Counted from the stretch's first letter, positions 1-8,869 are shown. The stretch: 64,000 bases of DNA from an uncultured Pseudomonadota bacterium (GCA_902826775.1 CADEHE010000004.1:230927-294926); one strand, 5' to 3'. Program-made: numbers and translations. Notes: generated by a model from the sequence alone, not told the origin.

Positions 1-10
1 CAACCGAGGA

Positions 11-26
11 CTGTTAATATATACAG
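11..26 (+). promoter_or_regulatory. LexA (SOS) box of imuA
   Basis: The 16 bases CTGTTAATATATACAG match the CTGT-N8-ACAG LexA operator consensus perfectly, with an AT-rich centre. The imuA ATG begins one base after the box, so the operator covers the initiation region. imuA-imuB cassettes are known members of the LexA regulon, so repression by LexA and induction by DNA damage is a safe inference. Confidence 0.9.
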
Positions 27-27
27 C

Positions 28-723
28 ATGCGACCTCTGCCTAACGAACTGCTCAATCATCCTTTGCTTTGGCGCGCGGGCGATAAGCCTGTGCTAACGA
101 CGCTCGGCATGGCAAGCGGGTTTGCCGAATTGGATCAGGCATTGCCCGACGGCGGTTGGCCGCGCGCGGCATTGACGGAATTGCTGTGCGATGCGGTAGG
201 CATCGGCGAAGTGTCGCTGCTGTTGCCGGCGATGGCGAATGCGGATGTGCGCAGTAAAGGCGCTATCTGGATTGCGCCGCCGTATTTGCCGTATGCGCCG
301 GCACTTGCCGCCGCGGGCGTCGATCTGCGAAAGTTGCTGATCGTGCGTCCGCCGACCGCGGCCGATGCATTATGGGCAGCGGAGCAGGCAATGCGCGCCG
401 GCGCGGCGGCGATGGTGGTGACGTGGCTGAGCCAGCCTATCGAATACGCCATGCTGCGGCGCTTGCAGTTGGCATGCAGCACGGCCGAGTGCGCCGGTTT
501 TATCTACCGCGCATCGAGTGCGTCACGGCAAGCTTCGCCGGCGCCGTTGCGTTTGCTGGTGACGCAAAGCGGCGCCCAAGGTTCGCTCGGGGTGCGCATA
601 TTTAAACGGCGCGGCATGCATGCTGCGCAGCCGTTGCGTTTGGTGGTGGAGTGTCACATGACTGCACCGGTGTGGGAGACAGATCAAGTGCGAATTGCGA
701 TGCACGAGCTAGCCGGGTCATGA
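28..723 (+). CDS. imuA: translesion synthesis accessory protein ImuA
   Basis: ImuA is a RecA/SulA-like partner of ImuB and DnaE2 in SOS-induced mutagenic translesion synthesis in the cytoplasm. The N-terminus carries the family signature (HPLLWRAGD, then GFAELDQALPDGGWPRAALTE at about residues 30-50), and the length of 231 residues is normal. The proposed ATG lies directly behind a LexA box with no room for a Shine-Dalgarno sequence, so the message may be leaderless. Later in-frame ATGs would remove the conserved N-terminus. Bases 437-551, near the 3' end, are repeated at 1373-1487 behind the RAYT gene, so the present C-terminus may not be the ancestral one. No dnaE2 is seen in this window. 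Confidence 0.88.
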   Translation: MRPLPNELLNHPLLWRAGDKPVLTTLGMASGFAELDQALPDGGWPRAALTELLCDAVGIGEVSLLLPAMANADVRSKGAIWIAPPYLPYAPALAAAGVDLRKLLIVRPPTAADALWAAEQAMRAGAAAMVVTWLSQPIEYAMLRRLQLACSTAECAGFIYRASSASRQASPAPLRLLVTQSGAQGSLGVRIFKRRGMHAAQPLRLVVECHMTAPVWETDQVRIAMHELAGS

Positions 724-738
724 CGAGTTCAGAACGCG

Positions 739-770
739 TAGGGTGGGCAAAGCGCAGCGTGCCCACGCGG
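739..770. repeat. REP-like palindrome, left arm flanking RAYT
   Basis: A sequence beginning GTAGGGTGGGCAAAGCGCAG and ending GTGCCCACGCG is present here, and its near-exact reverse complement is at 1339-1369. The two arms bracket the transposase gene in inverted orientation. Each arm also has an internal GTGGGC/GCCCAC complement, so each can fold alone. This is the usual layout of a RAYT with its REP substrates. Confidence 0.8.
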
Positions 771-792
771 ATAAGCGCATCGTTTTCTTGAT

Positions 793-1329
793 ATGTCACG
801 TTACCGCCGCAGTCTCGCCTTAGGCGCTACGTTCTTTTTTACCGTTAATCTCTCCGATCGCCGGAGTCGCCTTCTTGTTGAAGAGATAGAACGTTTACGC
901 ACTGCCTATCGTCGGGCACATGCGCGCTATTCGTTTCAGACCATTGCAATCTGTGTTTTGCCAGATCATTTGCACGCGATCTGGCGTCTGCCGCAAGCAG
1001 ATGCGGATTTTGGTTTGCGCTGGTCGCTCATTAAGCGCTTGTTCGTTACCGGATCGCCCGCCGCATCTGTTCGTTCGCTGAGCAAAGCGGCGAAACGGGA
1101 AAAAGGAATATGGCAGCGGCGTTTTTGGGAACACCAAATTCGCGACGACTTGGACCTTGAGCGGCACGTTGACTATGTGCACTTTAATCCGGTAAAGCAC
1201 GGGTTGGTTAAGCGGGTGAACGAATGGCCGTATTCGTCGTTTCATCGCTATGTTGCCGACAGCGTGTTGCCGCGGGATTGGGCGTTGAATCGGAAGCACG
1301 GTGCTGCGCTTTTCGGTGAACGCGATTGA
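793..1329 (+). CDS. REP-associated tyrosine transposase (RAYT, IS200-like)
   Basis: This is a Y1 HUH-superfamily single-strand transposase of the RAYT type, proposed to mobilise REP palindromes. The HUH motif is visible as HLH at residues 59-61 in LPDHLHAIW. The family block DYVHFNPVKHGLV is at residues 127-139 and holds the candidate catalytic tyrosine Y128; WPYSSF follows. The length of 178 residues is full for the family. The gene is intact, flanked by inverted repeats at 739-770 and 1339-1369, and lies between imuA and a duplicated imuA 3' fragment. That arrangement suggests arrival by a rearrangement, not as an original part of the SOS cassette. Confidence 0.9.
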   Translation: MSRYRRSLALGATFFFTVNLSDRRSRLLVEEIERLRTAYRRAHARYSFQTIAICVLPDHLHAIWRLPQADADFGLRWSLIKRLFVTGSPAASVRSLSKAAKREKGIWQRRFWEHQIRDDLDLERHVDYVHFNPVKHGLVKRVNEWPYSSFHRYVADSVLPRDWALNRKHGAALFGERD

Positions 1330-1338
1330 GAGCCAGAC

Positions 1339-1369
1339 GCGTGGGCACGCTTGCTTTGCCCACCCTACA
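1339..1369. repeat. REP-like palindrome, right arm flanking RAYT
   Basis: The reverse complement begins GTAGGGTGGGCAAAGC and ends GTGCCCACGCG. It matches the arm at 739-770 with about one base lost and one changed. It lies just after the RAYT stop and just before the duplicated imuA segment. Confidence 0.8.
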
Positions 1370-1372
1370 AAA

Positions 1373-1749
1373 CTATCGAATACGCCATGCTGCGGCGCTT
1401 GCAATTGGCGTGCAGCACGGCCGAGTGCGCCGGTTTTATCTACCGCGCATCGAACGCGTCACGGCAAGCTTCGCCGGCGCCGTTGCGCCTAGCGCTTACG
1501 CGGTCGTGTGATCCTCATACGCAGTCGTGTAACGCGCTTGCACTCTCGTGTGATGCGCTCACAAGATCGGGTTCCGAGAACGCTGCGCAGCGCGATTTGC
1601 TCAAGCTGCAGATCATCAAGCGGCGCGGCATGAGCGCTGCGCGACCGCTTTGGTTGACAACGGCCGGTTGTCGAATCAGTGCGCCGTTGTCGAGCGTGAA
1701 GCAGACATGGTTTGCGATGGATGAGACGGTCTCGTCATTGCGAGCGTAG
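1373..1749 (+). pseudogene. duplicated imuA 3'-terminal fragment
   Basis: Bases 1373-1487 match imuA bases 437-551 at 111 of 115 positions by direct comparison. The frame is kept and runs on to a stop at 1749. After the matching part the two copies diverge. This copy encodes a cysteine-containing insert with short degenerate repeats around TCGTGTGATGCGCT, then IIKRRGMSAARPLWL. That stretch resembles the normal ImuA ending (compare IFKRRGMHAAQPLRL in the intact gene). There is no start codon or Shine-Dalgarno of its own, so it is best read as a gene remnant left by the rearrangement that placed the RAYT here. Confidence 0.75.
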
Positions 1750-1754
1750 TTTTT

Positions 1755-1909
1755 GTAGGGTGGGTTAGGCGCGCCACGCTATCGAAATGCAACCACTAGT
1801 CTTCGCGCCGTAACCCACCGGCGGTGCAAACAATGATGCCGCTTGGTGGGTTAGGGTGCGATGTATACCGAGCCTGGTGATCACATTGGGGCGCGCCTAA
1901 CCCATCTAC
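1755..1909. repeat. REP-like inverted repeat pair before imuB
   Basis: GTAGGGTGGGTTAGGCGCGCC at 1755-1775 is matched in inverse orientation by GGCGCGCCTAACCCATCTAC at 1890-1909. A nested pair, TAACCCACC (1811-1819) and GGTGGGTTA (1845-1853), lies between them. The GTAGGGTGGG core is shared with the arms that flank the RAYT gene, so these are probably substrates of the same or a related transposase. The right arm ends 5 bases before the nearest imuB start, so the imuB leader can fold strongly. Confidence 0.75.
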
Positions 1910-1920
1910 ATGAAATGCGA

Positions 1921-3399
1921 ATGACGAATCAATTATGGATCGCACTGTTTCTGCCGGACTTGTCATTGCAAGTCGCGCATCGCGGTTTGATCAAAGACTT
2001 GCCGCTGGCGATCAGCGCCGGGCCGGGCAATCGTCCAACTGTTTTCAGTGCGAATCATGCGGCGCAGCGCGGCGGCGTGCGGTGCGACATGACGCTTGCT
2101 GCCGCGCGTGCATTGTGCGCGGAACTGATCGTTTTGCCGCGTGAACCGATGCGGGAGCAACAAGCGCTCAATCAATTGGCAACGGGAGTATATGGTCTAT
2201 CACCGAATACCAGTCTTGCTAATCAGGCAGTACTAATTGAAGTATCCACCACGCTGCGGCTGTTTGGCGGCTTGCCCGCGTTGCTCAAGCGCGCGCGTGC
2301 CGTTGCACGCGAACTAGGCTACCGCGTGGTTATGGGCGTGGCACCCACGGCGCTCGCCGCGCGGTTGTTTGCGCAAGCGCGCGCGCTGCCCGGGTTATCC
2401 GCAGAGCAGAAGGCGCGCTGCGGCTGCCGAGATTTTGCGCAACTGTCCGAGCGTCTGGCCGATTTGCCGTTGCGCTTATTCGATTGGCCGCGCGAGACCT
2501 TGGACGCGCTGACAAGCTTGGCGCTTACGCGCGTGCGAGATGTGCTGGCGCTGCCGCGCGATGGCGTGAGCAAACGCTTCGGCGCGGCGCTCATCAGCGA
2601 TCTCGACAAAGCGCTCGGGCGCGCGGTCGATCCGCGTGCATGGTTCGCGCCGCCGGATAAATTCTTCACGCGCATCGAGCTGCCCGCCGAAACGCACGAT
2701 GCGCAGATGCTGCTGTTTCCGCTGCGCCGCATGCTGAGCGAGTTGCAGCAGTTTTTGTCGGCGCGCGGCGCGGGCGCGGATACGCTCGCCGTCGAATTCG
2801 AGCACGGCAGCAGCGCGCGCACGCCGCTCACCATCAACACCAGTGAAGTGGCGCGCGATCGAGCGCGTTGGGAAACGTTAATCCGCGAGCGGCTCGATAA
2901 AACCGCGTTGCCGGCCAGCGTGTCGGCGCTGTCGCTGCGCGTGGAAAATTGGCACGCCTACACGCCGGTCAACGCAAGCTGGCTGCCGGACCATGCCGCG
3001 CAAGCGAGCGCCTGGCATACGCTGGCCGATCGCTTGGCTGCACGCTTGGGCGCAGCGCAAGTGTTCGGTGTGCGTGTGCAGGACGATCATCGTCCCGAGC
3101 TGGGCTGGGCGCGCGCCGAGCAAGGCGCGGCCAAGTCCATCAATGCGGCTGCCGGCAAAGCGCGCCCGCTCTGGCTGTTGGAGCCGCCGCGCGCCTTGGC
3201 GCTGCAAGCGCAGCGTTTGCAATATCACGGCGATTTGCAACTCGTCGCCGGGCCGGAGCGCATCGAAACCGGTTGGTGGGATGGGCAACCGGCGCGGCGC
3301 GACTATTTCATCGCACGCAACGCGCTCGGCGAGTTGGTGTGGATTTATCGTGATTTACGCGAGCGCACGCGATGGTATTTGCACGGATTGTTTTCTTAA
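1921..3399 (+). CDS. imuB: Y-family polymerase-like protein ImuB
   Basis: ImuB is a catalytically inactive Y-family polymerase homologue that links ImuA, DnaE2 and the beta clamp in mutagenic repair. The protein (492 residues from this start) opens with WIALFLPDLSLQVA and has the Y-family N-terminal fold (GGVRCDMTLAAARAL, VLIEVSTTLRLFGG), then the helix-hairpin region (LTRVRDVLALPRDGVSKRFG). The C-terminus (GWWDGQPARRDYFIARNALGE) is typical of ImuB. Acidic catalytic residues of active Pol IV/V are not evident (for example VSTTLRLFGG replaces the active-site SIDE). ATG at 1915 is an alternative start; an open frame back to 1861 runs through a REP element and is unlikely to be coding. It is separated from imuA by the RAYT insertion, so co-transcription is uncertain. 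Confidence 0.88.
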   Translation: MTNQLWIALFLPDLSLQVAHRGLIKDLPLAISAGPGNRPTVFSANHAAQRGGVRCDMTLAAARALCAELIVLPREPMREQQALNQLATGVYGLSPNTSLANQAVLIEVSTTLRLFGGLPALLKRARAVARELGYRVVMGVAPTALAARLFAQARALPGLSAEQKARCGCRDFAQLSERLADLPLRLFDWPRETLDALTSLALTRVRDVLALPRDGVSKRFGAALISDLDKALGRAVDPRAWFAPPDKFFTRIELPAETHDAQMLLFPLRRMLSELQQFLSARGAGADTLAVEFEHGSSARTPLTINTSEVARDRARWETLIRERLDKTALPASVSALSLRVENWHAYTPVNASWLPDHAAQASAWHTLADRLAARLGAAQVFGVRVQDDHRPELGWARAEQGAAKSINAAAGKARPLWLLEPPRALALQAQRLQYHGDLQLVAGPERIETGWWDGQPARRDYFIARNALGELVWIYRDLRERTRWYLHGLFS

Positions 3400-3484
3400 G
3401 CGAGCCTCTCGATAGATAGTAGCGCACGAGTGGCACCGCGCCTGTATGTGCTTATGATCCACGGGATACCACTGCAATTAGTTG

Positions 3485-3670
3485 TAGATCGTAGCCTGGA
3501 TGTAGCGCAGCGAAATCCGGGCATTCTGCCTTTGGCTATCGGCAGCCCCCGTATTTCATTTCATTGCATCCCGGCTACGAACTGTCGGGCGAAGTGGCGA
3601 ACGTGTGCCGCAAATACCAGAAGTAGCGCACTGCCGTGGGTTGGGCGGCACGAATGTGAAGCCCAACCTG
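3485..3670. repeat. REP-like palindromes downstream of imuB
   Basis: The gap 3400-3681 holds no convincing gene. GTAGCCTGGATGTAG at 3491-3505 pairs with TGCATCCCGGCTAC at 3565-3578. This resembles a widespread bacterial repeat with a GTAGCCCGGATG core. GGTTGGGC at 3639-3646 pairs with GCCCAACC at 3661-3668, just beyond the stop of the minus-strand gene that ends at 3682. The second hairpin has no U-run, so I call it a repeat and not a terminator. Confidence 0.6.
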
Positions 3671-3681
3671 CTTGCTGGCAA

Positions 3682-4122
3682 TCAAAGATTCTTCAGTAAC
3701 CACTCTTTGATGAAATCGTCGTAGTTGGACGCTTCCCAATCGATGATCATCTTCAAAGTGCCACCGCTCAACGATAGCGCGCGCTTATCTTTGCCGCCAA
3801 AAGCGCACTCGATTTTGTTGATTTTCTTCTGCACCGCCTCCTTACCGTCCGGGTATCCGCACAAGCCGCGCAGCGTGCTGTACAGCGACGCGCAGTAACC
3901 GTACACGCTGTTACTGGTTTCGAGCTGACCTTTCCAGGTCGGCTTGTCGAACGAGCCCGGGATGTCCTTGCCGCAGACATCCTTCATATCCGCGCCTTCC
4001 CCCTTCAAGTACTCCTCCTGTTCACGCCAAATCTTCTTTTCGCCTAGCGATTCTTCGGCTAGGGCCGGGGCGAGCGAGCAGGCGAGAGTAAATGTCGTAA
4101 AGGCTAGATAGCGCTTGAGCAT
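3682..4122 (-). CDS. small exported protein of unknown function, four cysteines
   Basis: I do not recognise the family. From the ATG at 4122 (GAGGG 7-11 bases upstream) the protein has 146 residues. It starts with a clear Sec signal peptide (MLKRYLAFTTFTLACSLAPALA, cut before EES). The mature part has four cysteines, in DVCGK, YGYCAS, GLCGY and IECAF, which fits two disulfides in the periplasm. The C-terminus is rich in aromatic and acidic residues. A longer frame back to 4215 would put the signal peptide in the interior and has no ribosome site. It lies 89 bases behind the aminotransferase on the same strand, so read-through is possible but a functional link is not suggested. Confidence 0.75.
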   Translation of the reverse strand: MLKRYLAFTTFTLACSLAPALAEESLGEKKIWREQEEYLKGEGADMKDVCGKDIPGSFDKPTWKGQLETSNSVYGYCASLYSTLRGLCGYPDGKEAVQKKINKIECAFGGKDKRALSLSGGTLKMIIDWEASNYDDFIKEWLLKNL

Positions 4123-4211
4123 GGTTGTTCCCTCTGTGTTGTTGAGCAATGCTGGGCAATTCTGTAGAGCACGCCGGTTGGTGAGCGGCCACCTGCACGG
4201 CGCATGGCGCA

Positions 4212-5411
4212 TCAAATCGGACTGCAGGCCCGTGCGATTCTTGCGATACCTTCCTGCAAATTCTTCATCGAAGTCGCATACGACAAGCGCAAGTAGCCCT
4301 CCGCACCAAACGCCGAACCCGGCACCGCCGCCACGCCGTTATCCAGCAAATACGCCGTCAAACTCAAATCGCTGCCGTCCTTGAGTTTGCCGCGTTTGTG
4401 CAAGGCGGCGATCGCTGCGCTGCAATCCGGAAACGCGTAGAAGGCGCCGCCGCTCGGCACGCACTTGATGCCGGAAATCTTGTTGAGCGCATCCACCACA
4501 TACGCATGGCGCTCGCGAAACGCGGTGACCATCGGCGTGATGCAGCCTTGATCGCCGTTCAGCGCAGCTTCCGCCGCGGCTTGCGCGATGGAAGTCGGGT
4601 TGGAGGTGGAATGCGATTGCACGTTTTCCATGGCGGTGATGACATGCTCGGGCCCGGCGCAATAGCCGATGCGCCAGCCGGTCATCGAATAGGCTTTGGA
4701 GACGCCGTTCATGACCATGGTGCGCCCGTACAGGTCCGGGCAAACGTTGACGATGTTGTGGAACTTATCGCTCGGGCGCATCAGGATGTGTTCGTACATG
4801 TCGTCGGTGATTGGACATACATGCGGGTGGCGGCGGAACACTTCGCCGAGCGCGCGCAATTCATCCGCGCTGTAAAGCGCGCCGGTCGGATTGCTCGGAC
4901 TGTTGATGATGGCGAAGCGCGTTTTCGGCGTGATCTTCGCTTCCAATTGCGCCGGGGTAATTTTGAAATGTTGATCGATACTGGCGGGGATAATGACTGG
5001 AGTGCCATCTGCCATCAAAACCATGTCAGGATAGGACACCCAGTATGGCGCGGGTATGATGACTTCGTCGCCCGCATCGAGCGTGGCTTGAAACAAGTTG
5101 AAGAAACTGTGTTTGCCGCCACATGAGACCAGGACTTGGCTCGGCTTGTATTCAAGAGCGTTTTCGCGTTTGAACTTATCGACGATCGCCTTCTTCAAAC
5201 CGGGGGTGCCGCCTACCGGCGTATACTTGGTTAACCCCTTGTTCATCGCCACGATCGCGGCATCTTTGATGTGTTGCGGCGTGTCGAAGTCCGGCTCGCC
5301 GGCGCCGAATCCAATGATGTCCTTGCCTTCTGCTTTCAGCTTCGCCGCAAGCGCGCTGACAGCAAGCGTGGGGGAGGGTTTGATAGCATTTAGGCGTTCT
5401 GCGATTTTCAA
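4212..5411 (-). CDS. aspartate/aromatic aminotransferase (class I, PLP)
   Basis: This is a fold-type I PLP aminotransferase that moves the amino group between aspartate or a related amino acid and 2-oxoglutarate in the cytoplasm. The N-terminus has the subgroup I-gamma pattern (VSALAAKLKAEGKDIIGFGAGEPDFDTP). SPSNPTGALYS is at about residues 171-181. The PLP lysine is K239 in NGVSKAYSMTGWRIGY, and the carboxylate-binding arginine is in YLRLSYA near the end. The length of 399 residues is typical. It is divergent from uvrB across a 130-bp gap, an order common in betaproteobacteria. The exact substrate range (AatA versus a prephenate-capable type) cannot be read from the sequence. Confidence 0.9.
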   Translation of the reverse strand: MKIAERLNAIKPSPTLAVSALAAKLKAEGKDIIGFGAGEPDFDTPQHIKDAAIVAMNKGLTKYTPVGGTPGLKKAIVDKFKRENALEYKPSQVLVSCGGKHSFFNLFQATLDAGDEVIIPAPYWVSYPDMVLMADGTPVIIPASIDQHFKITPAQLEAKITPKTRFAIINSPSNPTGALYSADELRALGEVFRRHPHVCPITDDMYEHILMRPSDKFHNIVNVCPDLYGRTMVMNGVSKAYSMTGWRIGYCAGPEHVITAMENVQSHSTSNPTSIAQAAAEAALNGDQGCITPMVTAFRERHAYVVDALNKISGIKCVPSGGAFYAFPDCSAAIAALHKRGKLKDGSDLSLTAYLLDNGVAAVPGSAFGAEGYLRLSYATSMKNLQEGIARIARACSPI

Positions 5412-5541
5412 GATGGTCTTCCGTTGCGTTTGAAATTGGATGCGTATATTTTACTTTGTTGTGGCCGTTCGCCCTGAGCCAAGCGAAGAGCGCCGATGCG
5501 AGCGCGGTTCGATCGGTTCACCACGAACGCGATGTTGGTAA
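5412..5541. promoter_or_regulatory. divergent promoter region, aminotransferase/uvrB
   Basis: This 130-bp gap must hold the promoters of both flanking genes. An AT-rich stretch (GTATATTTTACTTTG, 5443-5457) is the likeliest core. The segment TTCGCCCTGAGCCAAGCGAAG at 5468-5488 resembles a degenerate copy of a common intergenic repeat. I looked for a CTGT-N8-ACAG LexA box and found none, so SOS control of uvrB is not supported here. Confidence 0.45.
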
Positions 5542-7563
5542 ATGATCAAGACTTTTCCCAATAGCCCTTTCCGCCTGCACCAGCCATTTCCGCCGGCCGG
5601 CGATCAGCCCGAAGCCATCGATAAGTTGGTCGAAGGCTTGAACGACGGCTTGGCGTATCAAACGCTGCTGGGCGTGACAGGCTCCGGCAAGACTTACACC
5701 ATGGCCAACGTGATCGCACGGTTAGGCCGCCCGGGCATGGTGTTGGCGCCGAACAAGACGTTGGCGGCGCAGCTTTACTCCGAGATGCGCGAGTTTTTCC
5801 CCGAGAATGCGGTCGAGTATTTCGTTTCCTATTACGACTACTACCAGCCCGAAGCGTATGTGCCGTCGCGCGATCTTTATATCGAGAAAGATTCCAGTAT
5901 CAATGAGCACATCGAGCAGATGCGCTTGTCTGCGACCAAATCGTTGCTGCAGCGACCGGACACGGTGATCGTCGCGACGGTGTCCTGCATCTACGGTATC
6001 GGCGATCCGGCCGAGTACCACAACATGGTCATTCTGCTGCGCGAGAAGGAGAAGATGTCGCAGCGCGATATCATCCGCCGCTTGACCGAGATGCAATACA
6101 CGCGCAACGAGTTGGAGTTCAAGCGCGGTACCTACCGCGTGCGCGGCGACATTATCGATATCTTCCCCGCGGAGCATGCGGAAACGGCGATCCGCGTCAA
6201 TTTGTTCGACGACGAAATCGAAAAATTGACGTTGTTCGATCCGCTGACCGGCGAGCTCGGCCAGCGCGTGCCGCGCTTCACTTTGTTCCCGTCCAGTCAC
6301 TACGTCACGCCACGCGAAACCACGCTGCGCGCGATCGAGACTATCAAGCAGGAGTTGCGCGAGCGCCTCGACCACTTTACGCAGACCGGCAAGCTGCTCG
6401 AAGCGCAACGCTTGGAGCAGCGCACGCGCTTCGATCTCGAAATGATGAACGAAATGGGTTTCTGCAAGGGCATCGAGAATTATTCGCGTCATTTGTCAGG
6501 CCGCGCGCCGGGCGAGCCGCCGCCGACTTTGATCGATTATCTGCCGCGTAACAGCATCGTTTTCATCGACGAATCGCACGTCACCGTGCCGCAAGTCGGC
6601 GCCATGTACAACGGTGACCGCTCGCGCAAAGAAAACCTCGTTAACTACGGCTTTCGCCTGCCGTCGGCGCTGGATAACCGGCCGTTGCGCTTCGACGAAT
6701 TCGAAGCCGTCATGCGGCAAACGGTGTTCGTCTCGGCCACGCCGGCCGAGTACGAGCGCACGCACGCCGCGCAAGTGGTGGAGCAAGTGGTGCGCCCGAC
6801 CGGTTTGATCGACCCGGTGGTGCAAGTGCGGCCGGCGGCGCGCCAAGTCGACGATCTGCTTTCGGAGATTAATCTGCGCGTGGACAAAGGCGAGCGCGTC
6901 CTGGTGACGACGCTGACCAAACGCATGGCCGAAGATCTCACCGATTATTTGTCCGAGCACGGCATCAAAGTGCGTTATTTGCACTCGGATATCGAAACGG
7001 TCGAGCGCGTCGAGATCATTCGCGACCTGCGCAGCGGCGTGTTCGACGTGCTGGTCGGCATCAATTTGCTGCGCGAGGGCTTGGATATTCCGGAGGTCTC
7101 GCTGGTTGCCATTCTCGATGCGGACAAAGAGGGTTTCCTGCGCTCCGAGCGTTCGCTGATCCAAACGATCGGCCGCGCCGCGCGCCATATCAACGGCATG
7201 GCGATTCTGTATGCCGATGTGACGACCAACTCCATGAATCGCGCCATTGGCGAAACCGACCGGCGCCGGCGCAAGCAGGTGACATATAACGAGGAACGCG
7301 GTATCGTGCCGCGCGGTGTGTCCAAGCGCATCAAAGATATGATCGATGTCGCTTACGACGCCGAGGCGAGCGATGAAGAGCTTGCGCTGGCAGAACCAAA
7401 ATCGAACTATAAGGTGATGAGCGAGAAGCAGTTGAGCAGCGCGATCAAGCGGCTGGAAAAGGAAATGCTGACGTGCGCTCGCAATCTCGAGTTTGAGCGC
7501 GCCGCGCAACTGCGCGATCAACTCAAAAATCTCAAGCAACAATTATTCGTGTCGCAAGCATGA
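5542..7563 (+). CDS. uvrB: excinuclease ABC subunit UvrB
   Basis: UvrB is the damage-verifying DNA helicase-like subunit of nucleotide excision repair; it takes DNA from UvrA and recruits UvrC. Walker A is GVTGSGKT at residues 44-51. The beta-hairpin region [12 protein letters not shown], helicase motif [13 protein letters not shown], motif V/VI ([31 protein letters not shown]) and the C-terminal UVR motif ([22 protein letters not shown]) are all present. The length of 673 residues is normal. It is followed with a 4-base ATGA overlap by a tyrosine phosphatase gene, so the two are probably co-translated. Confidence 0.98.
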   Translation: MIKTFPNSPFRLHQPFPPAGDQPEAIDKLVEGLNDGLAYQTLLGVTGSGKTYTMANVIARLGRPGMVLAPNKTLAAQLYSEMREFFPENAVEYFVSYYDYYQPEAYVPSRDLYIEKDSSINEHIEQMRLSATKSLLQRPDTVIVATVSCIYGIGDPAEYHNMVILLREKEKMSQRDIIRRLTEMQYTRNELEFKRGTYRVRGDIIDIFPAEHAETAIRVNLFDDEIEKLTLFDPLTGELGQRVPRFTLFPSSHYVTPRETTLRAIETIKQELRERLDHFTQTGKLLEAQRLEQRTRFDLEMMNEMGFCKGIENYSRHLSGRAPGEPPPTLIDYLPRNSIVFIDESHVTVPQVGAMYNGDRSRKENLVNYGFRLPSALDNRPLRFDEFEAVMRQTVFVSATPAEYERTHAAQVVEQVVRPTGLIDPVVQVRPAARQVDDLLSEINLRVDKGERVLVTTLTKRMAEDLTDYLSEHGIKVRYLHSDIETVERVEIIRDLRSGVFDVLVGINLLREGLDIPEVSLVAILDADKEGFLRSERSLIQTIGRAARHINGMAILYADVTTNSMNRAIGETDRRRRKQVTYNEERGIVPRGVSKRIKDMIDVAYDAEASDEELALAEPKSNYKVMSEKQLSSAIKRLEKEMLTCARNLEFERAAQLRDQLKNLKQQLFVSQA

Positions 7564-8126
7564 GCTTGGTGCGGCGGTTGCTTGGGAAGAAGAGCGCGGC
7601 GCGGGTGATGCCCGTGGCACGCGTGCTGTTTGTTTGCATGGGCAACATTTGCCGGTCGCCGACGGCCGAGGGCGTGTTCCGCCGATTGGTCGAGCAGGCG
7701 GGCTTCAAGGAGTTGGTGTTCATCGACTCGGCCGGCACGCACGACGGGCAGGTCGGCAGCCCGCCCGATCGCCGCGCACAGCTCGCCGCGGCCGCGCGCG
7801 GCTATGATCTGTCGGGGCAACAAGCGCGCGAAGTGCGCGCGGAAGATTTCGAATACTTCGATTTCGTGCTGGCGATGGACAGCAACAATTTCGCGGCGCT
7901 TGCGCAGAAGTGCCCGCCGGCGCTGCGCGGCAAGATCGCGATGTTCATGGATTTCAGCGAGCGCTTTGCCGACAAAGATGTGCCTGACCCGTACTTCGGC
8001 GGTCTCGACGGCTTCGAACAAGTGCTCGATCGTGTCGAAGATGCCGCGCGCGGATTGCTGCAGCATCTTTTCGACGAACGTTATCTGCCGCCAGCAGGGA
8101 CGGCGGGCCAGCGCAACAGGCGCTAG
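7560..8126 (+). CDS. low-molecular-weight protein tyrosine phosphatase
   Basis: This enzyme hydrolyses phosphotyrosine through a cysteinyl-phosphate intermediate. The P-loop CMGNICRSP (C-X5-R-S) holds the nucleophile near residue 23, and the general acid is the Asp in VPDPYFGG. At 188 residues it is slightly longer than the usual 150-165. The excess is an N-terminal basic stretch ([16 protein letters not shown]) and a basic tail. ATG at 7608 ([13 protein letters not shown]) would give the standard length, but the ATG at 7560 overlaps the uvrB stop as ATGA, which argues for coupling. Its substrate is unknown; no polysaccharide kinase is nearby. Confidence 0.92.
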   Translation: MSLVRRLLGKKSAARVMPVARVLFVCMGNICRSPTAEGVFRRLVEQAGFKELVFIDSAGTHDGQVGSPPDRRAQLAAAARGYDLSGQQAREVRAEDFEYFDFVLAMDSNNFAALAQKCPPALRGKIAMFMDFSERFADKDVPDPYFGGLDGFEQVLDRVEDAARGLLQHLFDERYLPPAGTAGQRNRR

Positions 8127-8159
8127 CGGCGCGCGCTTATTCACTAAGCGACCACACGC

Positions 8160-8825
8160 ATGCTCGAACTTAGCGAGTACGGCAAATTTCTGGTCGCTTT
8201 GCTGGTGATCGTCGACCCGATCGGCATGGTGCCGATGTTCATACTGCTCTCGGGCGGCACGGCGCGCGGCGTGGACCGCAAGCGCATTGCGCGTTTGGCT
8301 AGCATTGCCGTGGCAGTGGTGCTGGTGGGCGCCGCATTGATCGGTGAGAGCGTGTTGCGCCTGTTCGGGATCAGTCTGCCTTCGTTCAAGGTTGCCGGCG
8401 CAATCCTCATTATGCTCATGGCGATCTCGATGATGCAGGCCAATCCGCTCAAGGAAAAGCAGACCGCTGAAGAAGCTAAGGAAGCGGAAGACAAAGACAG
8501 CATCGCCGTGGTGCCTTTAGCGGTGCCATTGCTGGCGGGACCCGGTGCAATTTCCACCGCCATCATATTTGCCGCATCGTCGCAAAGTGCACGCGGCAGC
8601 GAGGCGTGGGCGCACTATGCATTGATCGTCGCTTGCTGCCTGGCTACCGCACTGATCACCTGGATTTCGTTACGCGCAGCGATACCGATGTCGCGCTTTC
8701 TCGGCAAAACCGGAATCAACGTCATGGTGCGCTTGATGGGATTGTTGCTCGCCGCCGTTGCCGTCGAAATTTTTGTCGATGGGGCACACGATCTCCTGCA
8801 GGGGCTGGCGCGCGGTTCGCGATAA
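8160..8825 (+). CDS. MarC family integral membrane protein
   Basis: MarC/YhgN proteins are inner-membrane proteins of unsettled function. The 221-residue sequence shows about six hydrophobic segments, the family N-terminus (KFLVALLVIVDPIGMVPMFILLS), and the conserved VVPLAVPLLAGPGAIST block near the middle. A charged cytoplasmic loop (EKQTAEEAKEAEDKDS) separates the two halves. It lies 33 bases after the phosphatase on the same strand and may be the last gene of the uvrB unit. Confidence 0.88.
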   Translation: MLELSEYGKFLVALLVIVDPIGMVPMFILLSGGTARGVDRKRIARLASIAVAVVLVGAALIGESVLRLFGISLPSFKVAGAILIMLMAISMMQANPLKEKQTAEEAKEAEDKDSIAVVPLAVPLLAGPGAISTAIIFAASSQSARGSEAWAHYALIVACCLATALITWISLRAAIPMSRFLGKTGINVMVRLMGLLLAAVAVEIFVDGAHDLLQGLARGSR

Positions 8826-8869
8826 GGAGCGGCCCGAGCCGAGCGCCAACTTGCCAACGGTGTTTGCGC

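Noticed and set aside
5412-5541. SOS box expected before uvrB
   Set aside because: No CTGT-N8-ACAG match was found in the gap, so no LexA site is reported.
6496-7542. 348-codon frame opposite uvrB
   Set aside because: Antisense shadow of the UvrB helicase motifs, with no start context.
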